In this document: positions 12,201 through 24,200 of the stretch, piece by piece
Layout of the letters: every line of letters begins with the position of its first letter
Position numbering within the stretch: position 1 is the first letter of the stretch
From: Cloeon dipterum
Taxonomy: Eukaryota > Arthropoda > Insecta > Ephemeroptera > Baetidae
Assembly (NCBI RefSeq): GCF_949628265.1
Contig: NC_088789.1
Coordinates: forward strand, 19,771,883 to 19,835,882
Direction of reading: 5' to 3'
DNA: 64,000 bases
Notes under the pieces: generated by a model
The model's database searches: none
What the model was told of the DNA's origin: nothing
Seen by the model: the letters and a program-made list of their open reading frames with translations, nothing else
Position numbers and translations under genes: made by a program

Positions 12201-15200
12201 TGCTCCTCCCCACCTACCAGGATGTTGCCGTCCTCAGGATCAAAGCCACCGATCCGGATTCTGCTGAAAAGACGTCCCTCAGATACGACATCATCGAGGG
12301 CAACACTGGTGAGTACAAATTTAATACTGTTTTTCACGTAGATGAGTTCAGGTTTCTAAATTAATTCTGCTGAGTTGGCTAAACGTGTTAAATCTGAATA
12401 AAACAAGAAGGCAAAGTGGTTATATTTTTCTTCACTTTGTAAATAAAACGATTAAATTTATTCAACCTATAAATCCTCCGCCCGTTGGCTCGCATTGTAG
12501 GGGCATTTTTCGCAGTGACAAAAGGGAGTGGGAGATATTTGAGCAAAGAGAAAACCATGAGAGTATCTTTTATTTTGACAAATTTAAAAGAAAAGAATTT
12601 TCTAACTGTATCATACATACTTTTTGGATCTTTTTAAAAAAATTAATGTTCTGTAATTTTCAGTAAGGGGTTTTTTTAATTTCTAAATTAAATATTAAAA
12701 GAAGCTCAGTTTATGCGAAGTTTTCATCGCGGGTTCTTGTATCAAGAAATTAAATACTATAAAATTTGCAGCAAATTCGAATTTTTATTGTATATCTGAC
12801 CAAAAACCGTAATTGAAAAATATTGCATTTTACTGACAAGAAAAGCTTAAGTTTTTAATTTTCAATGCGAGTATTTTTTAAATTTTAGGCAACGCATTCG
12901 CCGTTGGAGAAAACAACGGCATAATTACTGTGGCGAAAACGACCAACATGCTGCCTTTCTACAAACTCCACTTGCGAGTGTCCGACGGCACCTTCAGCAC
13001 AGTCGCGCACGTCAATGTCCGTGTAGGCGAGTCCGAGAACTCGGGACTGGCGTTCCAGAAACCAATTTACGAAGGCTCGATCACTGAAAACTCAACGAAA
13101 ATCACAGACGTGGCCGTCGTCAACGTCCTGGGAAGCGCTCTCAACGAGCACCTGGTGTTCAAAATCCTCAATCCCACGGACATGTTTTCGATCGGGCCTA
13201 CGTCAGGTGCAATCAAAACGACTGGAAAGAGGTTTGATCGAGAAGAAAAGGACAATTACGAGTTGATTGTTGAGGTATATTCCTCTTTCCTATTATTTGT
13301 ATTGATATTAATATTTAAAAATCAGGCTAGAAGCGATGAAAACCGAGCTGATCGTCCTCGAGTCGCGCATGTCATTGTGAATGTAACGATTTTCGACATG
13401 AACGACAATTGCCCGATGTTTGTCAACCTCCCATACTATGCTGTCGTTCCTGTTGATGCTACAAAAGGATCAAGTGTTTACAAGGTAATTTTATATTATA
13501 TTTATTTGTGTATCACTAAAAGTTTCCCTCCAGGTCCAAGCAGTGGACATGGACAAAGACGAAAATGGCAAGGTGCGCTATGAGCTGCACAAAGGCCACG
13601 GCGAACTCTTCAATGTCAACCGAGCAACAGGAGAAATCACTTTGAAACAAAATCTGGAGGGCCACAACAGAGAATACGAACTCATAATCGGAGCTTACGA
13701 CAATGGTAAAATTTTGAACTCTGATCAGAGACGTATCTTTAATTTCTGTATTTTTAGGAATCACACCTTGTTCTACTGAAGTGCCTCTGCATATAAAAGT
13801 GATTGACCACTCCATGCCTGTGTTTGACAAGCAATTTTACACAGACACTGTTCTGGAAAACATTGAAGTGTTGTCGCCTTTAAGCCTCAACATCCAAGCC
13901 GAGTCGCCCATGGGCCGAAAGCTCATTTACACCATCGAAAAAGGCAATGATTTTGAGGAGTTTGCTCTTGACTTCAACACTGGTGAGTGCAAAGATTTTC
14001 CTGCATCGGGAAACGATTGGGATTAAGTTAACCTAAAATTTACTTGAGGTGATGGTTCATAAATTTAATTAAATCCCGCCGCAGGTGGAACCCTCACATA
14101 GTTCCAAAACTAAATAATGCCAAATCGCAGGTTAAAAAGAGAGCCTTTAAATCAACACACATATATTTTTACCATGAATGCATAGGCATGTGTGTTGGCC
14201 ATTATTTTCAGTTCAATAACTTCATAGTGACGAAGAATGCTGAAAACTTTTTCCATTTTACTGATTAGTTTTTCATCCTTGTCCTTACAGCCCCTGACAC
14301 TAGCAATGGTCCCTGTGAGTATTTTATCATAATAATCGGTTTTGCGCTTGTGTACAAATGTTGCAGCTTTGATAGTTTCCTTACACCAATAATAACTATA
14401 TGCACCAAGACATTTGCTGTGTTTCATGTATATGTTTTAGCTTGCGGCATGATAGTTTTTAATATAATATTCCTTCCACTACTGAACCACCGATTTTATT
14501 TTGTTAATCACATTTTCAGCTATCTGCACCTCATCGCCAAATTCACACATTTCATTTTTTGCTATTAGTTTGTAGGCAAAGACGTTTTTCATAGACTTAG
14601 CAGCACAATGCATGAATTTAATTTCACCTCCACGATTTCATATCCATTTTTGAGGTTTTTCTGGAATTTAAATTGTGTGAAAGGAAAAATTCATTAAATG
14701 CATTTAAACAAATTTGTAAAATTTTGTGTAAATCTTTTTCCGTTCATTCAATTGCATCTTTTGTAAGTACATTATTTCAAATTCATTGTTTCGCACGGGC
14801 GTAAATATGGTTCTAAGAACATTTTTCGGCATTTGTTTGCAGGTGCTATTTACGTTGTGGATGAGCTTGATTACGAGCACAAAAAACAATACGAATTGAC
14901 AATCAGAGCGACGGACAGCGTGTCTGGCGTGTACGCCGAGGTCATCGCTAGCATTCGAGTGGAGGATGTTAACGATTGCGCGCCGGAGTTCACTCAAGAC
15001 TCGTATAACATCTCCGTGTCGGAGGCAGCTCCGTTTGGAACGTCGATCCTGAAGGTCATCAGCAGGGACAATGACACCGGTAGGTCCTCTTTTATCATAA
15101 AATACTTGGAATGTGTAATACCTGATTTTTTTTATTAAAATATTTGAACGATGCAGGAAATGCTCAGGGTTTGGTATAATGGCGGTTAAGTTAATATAAG

Positions 15201-18200
15201 GACTATTTCCAGTTCTTTTTAATGTTTTATTTTGGAAAAACCTGCCGGACAAAACTTCACACTCCGAGAATTATTAATATATAGATATTGCTAAAATTTA
15301 TTTTTAATAATTAAAATTACTTGAACCACTATTCGAAATGTTCCAGGCATAAATCAAAAGATAACATACAAAATTAAGAAGGACTCTGAAAACTCGACGG
15401 ACTACTTCCACATCGATGCCGAGGACGGCTCGATCTACCTGAAGCGCTCGCTGGACCACGAGCAGCACAAGGCGCACCACTTCATCGTGGTTGCCACCGA
15501 CTCGGGTATTCCGCGTCTCTCCACCACGGCGCACGTGTGGGTCACGGTGGTCGACATGAACGACAACCCGCCGCGCTTTGAGCAGCCGTCCTACTCGTGC
15601 ATCCTGTCTGAGCAGGCGCAGCGACTGCAATTTGTCACGGTGGTCACGGCAAGTGACCCAGACTCGATCGACCAGGAGCGTCTCACCTACTCAATTGTCG
15701 GCGGCAATGAGCAGCAGATCTTCCACATGGACCACCGCTCCGGCGTCATCTCGCTGATCAACATGCAGAACTTCGCGCAGCAGCCGGCCTACCACCTCAA
15801 CGTCTCCATCACGGACGGCGTCTACACCAGCTTCGCGCGTGTCAAGATCGACGTCATTTCAGCCAACAGGCACAATCCGGTGTTCACGAAACTTATTTAC
15901 GAGGAGAAGACCCTCGAGAACCAGGTGGCTGGAATGCCGGCAGGCCAGGTCACTGCCACTGATAAAGATAGGAATGAGTTTGGAACCGTCAAGTACAGCA
16001 TTCCCTCTAAACTGATGAGCGACACTTTCGAGATCAATCCAGTAACAGGTAAGAAATTGTCATGCATGAAATAAAATAGATATAATGTTTGAATTTGAAT
16101 TAGAAAATCTTTTAAAAGGAATGTAGAAATATACTATTGTATTTTTTGTTTATTTTCCGTATTTTCCTAAACTCCAGCAAGTTAAGGTATTTTTTTTTAA
16201 ACCAATAGGACATGAACTAATATTAACTATTTTATACTTTTTCCAAAATATTCGCGTATTTTTACATGATTTTACTAGTTTTCTGTTTTATTTCTGTGAG
16301 ATTTCTTGCAAAAAATCCATCTTTGAATTAATTGAAAACTGGATAAAATTGTTACGCTTTAAAAATTAAAAATTTATATTTTACGAAACGACGACAAAAT
16401 TTCAACCTTTTTCAACAAAACGCTGTAGAGTTAATTGAAATTTCTTCGCGAACAAATTAAAACTTAAACTTTTTTAGTGTTTTGTCATTTCTATATTTTT
16501 CCATATCAATCACAAGTTTCAAAATAAGACATTAAAATTAAAAATCGCTGTGACTAGGTGATATTTTTACCAAGAAACCTCTGGATAGAGAGGAAATCAA
16601 ATCCTACGAAATCCCGGTGATGGCCACGGACGGCGGTGGCCGCTCTTCCTTCGCCCAGGTCAGGGTTAGGGTTGTTGATGAAAACGACAATCCACCCGCA
16701 TTTTTGCTCAGAGAAGCCAGAGCCTGCATTTTTAGCAACTTCACTATTGGCTCGCCTATTTTGAAGGTACGTCATTTCAATCTGGTTCTATCATTTTTAT
16801 TTATTGTATCTACAAATCAGGTGAAAGCGTTGGATAAAGACGAAGGGTCTGCTGCTGAGGTTGAATACTCAATTTATGAGACTGCCAATACTCCTGTTGC
16901 CGAGCTTTTTACCGTGCATAGACACACGGGAGAAATTTCCCTGCTCAAGAGTGTCATAGGAAAAGGTGAGAATTTCATTTTTCAAATATTTGAAGATTTT
17001 ATTTAAAATAAAAATCCAACAGAAAACGAAGTCTTCCAGTTCTTTGTCAGAGCTACTGACAAAGGAACGCCTAGTCTAAATTCTGATCTCAGTGTGGAAG
17101 TGTTCATAATGAACCCACAAGATGTGCCTCCAGCCTTCGAAAGACGCGACGACAAGTTCTTCATCTCAGAATACTCGCAGCCAGGTTTGCCATTTCAGCA
17201 CCAATCAAATAATTTCTCTAGCTCTGCTAATTTGACAGGTTTGGTCATTTCAACCGTGAAAATGCTAACAAGTGCGCCGGTCAAGTTCCGCATCATCTCA
17301 ATGGACGGCACTGAAGATCCGCAACCTCTGTTCAACATCGCACCCAGCGGCTTGTTGACCGTGGCTGGAAGCCTGGACAGAGAGACAAAAGACACCTACG
17401 TGGTCACCGTGCTGGCCGAAACAGAGGACAGTCCTCCCCTCTCAGTCGTTTCGGACGTCACCATCAAAATTCTCGATGAGAATGATAATGTTCCTAAGTT
17501 CGAAAGCAATCCTTACACTATGGAATTAGCTGAGAACATTGAAGAGGGCACCTCCATCTTGAGAGGTATTTTTGTTTGCAATTTTTTATTCGGGTTTAGA
17601 CTAACAATAAAATTACAGTGATTGCTCACGACGCGGATCAGAGCAAAAACAAAGAAATCCGTTACTCGTTCAACACGGACATTGGCGACCTGGCGAATGT
17701 GTTCACCATGGACCCCTTTTCCGGCTGGATCACCACGCTCACCCCTCTGGACATGGAGAAGCAATCAGATTACAAATTCCAGGTTGTCGCCACGGACAAT
17801 GGCAACAACAAGCATTTTGCACTCACTCAGGTGCACATCAAAATCAAGGACTACAACGACAACCCTCCTGTATTCTCAGAGAGCCACTATGATGCAGCAG
17901 GTGATAATCATATCAGTTAATTTGTTCGGTTTAATTTCTAAAAAAAAAATGATATTGCCAGTCAATGAAGATGCCCTTCCGGGAACGGTCATCAAGACCC
18001 TGCAGACCAGCGACCTGGACTCTGACGTGTCGGCGGTTCAGTACTACATCACTGGAGGAGATCCCAGGTCAGAGTTTTCTATCAGGAGCACTGGAGAGGT
18101 GTTTGTCAGCAAGTTCTTGGACCGAGAGTCCATTCCAAGATACGTCTTGGACATTGTCGCCACCGACGGCGAGCACATTGCCAAGACGAAGCTTTCGATT

Positions 18201-21200
18201 GAAATCTTGGATGCAAATGGTGAGATACGAGTTTGAATTAATTAATTATTTGTGCCAAAAGATCATTTCCGAATTGTCCACGATCATATCAGTCATATTA
18301 ACGGAAAAATTATGAGTTCTAGTTCTTAAAGTCAAATCAAACAATTGGATAAATAAATCTGATTTTAAGAGACATTTGAATTGAAATTTCAACATTCTCT
18401 GTGCTACAGAATAGTCCGTTTTTATATGTAGCAAAGTAGTTGATCAATTGTAAGATTGTCTTAAATTGCCAAAAGTTATCTAAGACCATCAAAACACTTT
18501 TTTAAGACCAAAAAATGGCGCTGTAAACGTGTTTTTTCTTTGTCAAATAAAACTTTTTAAAATCCCAACCCTACTAATAAATTTGAAAAATTCGCAGACA
18601 ATCCTCCCTACTGTCTGAGGCACCGATACAAGAAGTTCCTGTCAGAAGGAACACAGCCAGGCACATTCATAATGACGATTTTGGCCAATGACATTGACGA
18701 GGAGCCAAACGCCCACTTACGGTTCTATCTCACTGGTGACGGTGCGGACAAATTTTACTTAGACAAGTCTCTGGGCCACCTGAAGACCAACAGGCTCCTA
18801 GACCGAGAAGAGCAGCCGAAATACAATCTCGAGGCGCACGTCCAGGAGCAAGACAAGCCCGGCTTTGAGTGTTCCTCTCTCATCGAGATTTACGTTTCGG
18901 ACCTGAACGACAACCCTCCCATTTTCTCCACAAAGGTTTATTCAGTGAATCTCCCTGAGGACACCGAGGTCGGCACCCTGGTAACAAAGGTTCACGCCAC
19001 GGACAGAGACATCGGGTTCAACCGAAAGATTAAGTACGCCCTGCTTGACTCCGCGAAGGGCCATTTCAAAATGGCTGGCGACAGCGGCATCATCACCCTG
19101 GCCAAGCCATTGGACCGCGAGCAGAGGGCCATTTTCAATCTAACGGTGCAGGCAAACGACCAGGGCACTCCGCCTCTCTCGTCCACTGCAGTCGTCAAGG
19201 TGGTTGTTCTGGACATCAACGACAATCCGCCCGAGTTTGTCTCCAAGAACTACTACGCCAAGGTGCAGGAGATTGCACCGATTGGCTCCGAGATTGTGCG
19301 GGTGCTCGCCACCTCCAAGGACACTGGGGTCAACGCAGAAATTTCGTACTCGCTTGTCGGCGGAAACGAGCACAAGAAGTTCAGCATGGATGCTAAAACT
19401 GGTAACCTAACATTTTTAAATTTAAATAAATATTCCTATCCCTAGTAAACACCTTCAAACAAAAATTAAGAGTCTATAATAATAAATAAAATTTAGGTAC
19501 CTTGATTGTGTCGGACCACTTGGACTACGAAAGGGCCAAAGATTACTTCCTGACGGTCCAGGCGATAGACGGAGGAAATCCGCCCTTGAGCAACTACGCC
19601 ACCATCAACATCACAATCACGGACAGCAACGACAACGCTCCAATCTTCAACCAAGTGTCTTACAGTGCCAGAATCAGGGAGGACGCGCAGGTCGCAGACA
19701 AAATCCTGCAAGTGGTGGCAAACGACTTGGATAGCGGAGTCAACGGAGAAGTGAGCTACTCGATCGAAAATGGAGACAGACTGGGCCAGTTCATGATGGA
19801 CAAAAAGACCGGTTACATTTCTGTCGCCAGCCAACTTGATCGAGAAATGGTGAGTTAATTTAAAAAAAAAACAGCACAGTGGTCTCATCGAATTATTTTC
19901 CTAGATCTCAAACTATGTGCTGGAGGTGCTGGCCAAGGACCACGGTTCAATCCGGCTAAGCAGCACGGTAATGGTCAACATCGACATCTCCGACGCCAAC
20001 GACAATCCTCCACTCTTCTCTCAGATGAACTACTCTGCTTTTATCCACGTGAGTTGTGCAAGAGGGTTGCTTTTATGATATCTTGACGCACACCCAACAG
20101 AGATAGCCTTGCATAATTCATTCATGGCCTTCTTGTTGGAATATATTTTGGCACTTAAGTGACCGTTTTACTGCTTGGTCACTTAAGTGCAGGTTCGAGC
20201 CAGGGAAATTGAATTTCAATCTTTAATGTTGTCCAGAAAGATAATTCTGCCTTTAAAAATTTCAATATCTAATTATGAATTTTTGTCCTATATTTATAGG
20301 AGGATCGACCACCTGGGCACAGTCTGCTCAAATTCATTGTCACCGACGCAGACGACCGGCCAAACGGGGCACCATATACGTTTGAATTCCGTTCAGGAAA
20401 CGCAGACAACAATTTCATGCTGCAGCAGGACGGCATCCTGAGAACAGCGGCCAAATTTAGCCACAAAGTCAAGGACAGCTACTTGCTGCACATCCGCGTC
20501 TATGACAACGGCGTGTCTCCCCTATACTCTGACACGAACGTCACTGTGAAAGTGATCGAAGAGTCGCAATATCCGCCGGTGATCACGCCCCTGGACATCT
20601 GGGTCAACTCGTTCCAGGACCAATTCCCTGGTGGCCGCTTGGGCAGGGTGTTCGCCACGGACCAGGATCAGTACGACAAATTGGGCTTTGGTCTTGCACC
20701 GTCGCTCAGCGTTCCCAACCCGAACGATCTGTTCGAGATCGATTCGACCGATGGCATCATCTCGGCCTTGCCTGGTTTGGACGCGGGCTTGTACCACGTC
20801 AATGTCACCGTTACCGACGGGAAGTTCTCGTCCTACATCTTGCTCAAAATCAACGTCGAGCCCATTTCTAATGAGGTTTGTGTTTTAACCCTTTATTGAT
20901 GATGATTTTAATTAAAAAAATATTGCAGGTTTTGCAACAAGCAGTGATTATTCGATTCCTGGACGTGACTCCAGAGGACTTCCTGTACAGCTACCGCAAA
21001 AACTTTGTCAAGGCCATCAGGTCGACCCTTAGGGTGCAGCCAAAGGACGTGATGATCCTCAGCCTCCAGCCCACGGCCCCGTTGTCCAAGCAGAAGGGAA
21101 GCCGCGTGAAGCGAGCTCCCAAGGGACTTGACGTGATCCTGGCAGTCAGATCTCCAGTTGGTATTCTTCTGCAGGCCAAGGAGGTGCACAGGACTCTGAA

Positions 21201-24200
21201 CAGCAACATCGACGACCTGGAAGAGGCCACGGGCCTCAGCATTGGCGAAATTATTTTCAAGAAGTGCGCCCCCTCCTTCTGCAAGTACGGCGAGTGCACA
21301 GACAAGATTGTGTTTGACAAGACGCAGATCATTTCGATCAACACCGAGCTCAGCAGCTTTGTCGCTCCCGCCTATCAACACAAGGCCATTTGCCAGTGCA
21401 AGGAAGGATATGATGGTGAGTCAAATTTTTTAATTAATCTTAAATTTAATATCCCTATTAAATAAATTTATGTCCGAGTAAACAATTTAAAAATTTCCGG
21501 TTTAAAATACAATTCAAATCTGTCTGAATGAAAAATATCAAAATCCGGATTTTTCTCAGCACAAGACTTAAAAAATAAGTTAAATTTGCGAATTTCATAA
21601 ATGTTGCAGGAGATCGTTGTGACAAAATCGTCAACGAGTGCGCACGGGAACCTTGTCCATCTTTCAAGGTTTGCGTTCCTGACGCGTCTCCTCAAGGTTT
21701 CTCCTGCCAGTGTCCTGAGGGCTTGGCCGGGGCCACCTGCAAAATCGACATCTCCAAGTGCCATGACGAGGCTTGCTACATCCCTCGCAACCCTGTTTCC
21801 TTCAGCGGCAAGAGCTACGCTCAGTACAGAATGGACAAAAACCAGGTGAAGAAGGCTCTCTTGGACAGACTGAACCTGTCCCTGCGCATCAGGACCATGC
21901 AGCCTGCCGGCACTCTCATGTACGCCGCCGGCAAGGTTGACTACAATATTTTGGAGGTAATATTTCTTATAGTCAATTAAATATATAAATAATTTATGGA
22001 TTAACAGCGATGTATTGATGAAATTTAAGTACGGAATTCATATATTTATTTTTAAAAGAGTATAAGTAATTAATTCACGAGCATATTATTTTCTTGTTCC
22101 AGTTGGTGAACGGCGTGGTGCAATTCCGCTTCGACCTGGGAAGCGGTGAAGGGCTGGTGCGCGTGAGCAGCATCTACATCAGCGACAGCCAGTGGCACGA
22201 AATCCACCTGGTGCGGGACAGCAACAACGCGCGCCTGACGATCGACGGCAAGCACGTGGCGCACGGCTCAGCGCCCGGCATCAACGACGTGCTCAACCTG
22301 CAGAGCGACGATTTGTACTTTGGCGCCGAGGTGCGCCAGCACCCGTCCATCCTGGGCTTTGAGGACGTGCAGCGCGGCTTCTCCGGCTGCATGGACGACA
22401 TTCGCATCGACGGCGTCACGCTGCCGCTGCACATGAGCGGCGCCAGCCTCGTTGCCACCCTCAAACGCTTCACCAACGTCGAGTTCCACTGTGAACAGGT
22501 AATTTTTGTTTATTATTATTTTTAAACAAATCTACAACTTAACACCTGATTTCATTAACATAGAAGACAATCTAAAAAGTGTATTTCTATTTTTAAATCT
22601 CTTATTCATGAACCGCAGGGCAAAATGGATTTAAACTTTATTTTCAAAGCATTTTTTATTTCATAAAAAATTAAAATGCAACAAATAAATAAATCGTTGA
22701 AAACTTGGTAAAACTATTGACAAAATTTATTTAAAAAAAATTCACTAACTCATTTATGCATAAAAAATAAAGATTAAAAAATTAACTAACCATTTTTTTG
22801 GTATTTTCCGGTATTTTCATAAATTTAAGTAGAAAACTATTTTACTTTTTATTTTTTCTGCTTCAGGTTCTGTTGCCGGCGGGCGTGTGCGGTTCGCAGC
22901 CGTGCCAGAACGGCGGCACGTGCAAGGAGGTGGGCAACACATACAAGTGCGCCTGCCACGCGCGTTTCACAGGCAACAGTTGCGAGGTGGACCTGGACCC
23001 TTGCGCATCGAACCCGTGCCTGCACGGCGGACGCTGCCTGACCACCGAGCGTAGCGAGTACTTCTGCGAGTGCCTGCCGCGGCTGAGCGGCAAGCGCTGC
23101 GAGTACGGCCACTACTGCAATCCCAATCCGTGCCGCAACAGCGGCGTGTGCGAGGAGGGCGATGCGGCACCCATCTGTAAGTGCAAGGGCTTCACCGGCG
23201 AGCTGTGCAACGTGGATTTGGACGAGTGTGCTCAAGCGCCCTGCCTCAATGGTGCCACATGTATCAACGAGATTGGGTCTTACAAGTAAGTCAATGTTAT
23301 TTTTCTCAAATTTTAAGTCTAAAAATGCAATAGTCTTAACTTCAATTTAGTAAATATGTATATTTTAAACAAAAATTGTGAACCCAAATGAAGTTAATTG
23401 AAGCTTTTAATTAAATAAATGAGATCAATTTTATTTTACTCTCAGGTGAGTGAAAATACTCCTTGAAATATAAAATAAATTAATTTTTCACACTTAATAT
23501 TCAATAATAACGTTATGTTAATCAAATTTTAGGTGTCTCTGCCCGCCAAACGCAACTGGCCACCTTTGCGGTCAAATTTTGTACAACACGCCAATCACGA
23601 GTGGCCAGTACATGGAGGAATTATTCATGATCGGAGGGCTCCTGTTCGTTATCTTTGTGCTAGTCATGCTGTTTGTGTGCTTCCGCCGCTGCAGCGTTCG
23701 ACGGAGCAATAAGAGGAGCAGCAACATCAATAACGAAACAAGAAAGGACATCGTGCTCAACTCCAACCGCAGCTGCGATGTCGACTTTAAGAGGAGCTCC
23801 AAACTGAGCAATCTCGAAATGAGTCAGGTAATTAATAAAAAAATATATATTAGCAGAAATTTCATGTAAAATTTAACAAAAAATGCAAGTTAATTTTCTC
23901 TCCCATGAAACAAAGTGGATATGCAAAGCAAAATTAAAAAATCTTTTGTCTTTCTTTTTTTCGGAAATTGATAAGGAGCAATGATTTTCTTAGGTTTGCT
24001 GTTTAAAATTCAGAGAAAATTGGCTACTAAGTGTTTGTGCGCTAATGAAGCGGTGAGCACTCTCTTTGATGAAAATCATGATTTATTTCCTTAGAAGAGA
24101 AATTTTACTCATAATTGGCACACCGTTAGATAGATCGAGAAGAGAGGAATTGAAATCGAGCGATAAATCATTGACAAACCATTAGCATTAAAGAAATAAA

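Larger units (their letters stand above)
6285..20875 (+). other. kug: Cadherin-repeat ectodomain (about 22 repeats, residues 1-2415 of the visible part)
   Basis: Exons 1-24 encode a run of cadherin repeats. Calcium-binding linkers of the DxNDN type recur: ENDHAPQF, MNDHRPQF, HNDHAPVF, QNDNAPVF, VNDCPPVF, MNDNCPMF, VNDCAPEF, MNDNPPRF, ENDNPPAF, ENDNVPKF, YNDNPPVF, LNDNPPIF, INDNPPEF, SNDNAPIF and ANDNPPLF. DxD and LDRE/LDYE motifs occur inside the repeats. Several linkers are degenerate (for example at 8870, 11110, 13040, 13800, 15860, 17120 and 20570), as also happens in vertebrate FAT1, so some joints probably bind less calcium and may bend. Order and linker pattern follow FAT1 from about its tenth repeat onward. 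Confidence 0.9.

Noticed and set aside
11687..12337. 216-codon minus-strand frame opposite cadherin exons
   Set aside because: It is a shadow of the plus-strand cadherin coding sequence. The plus frame has clear DxNDN motifs and matching splice phases.
17185..17238. Coding continuation instead of an intron (18 extra residues)
   Set aside because: The frame is open, but removing it with GT-AG ends gives SEYSQPGLVISTVK, which aligns without a gap to FAT1, so the intron is preferred. It is kept as a finding because retention would be harmless to the frame.
20195..20215. GGTTCGAGCC as a tRNA T-arm
   Set aside because: No matching acceptor stem, D-arm or anticodon arm surrounds it.
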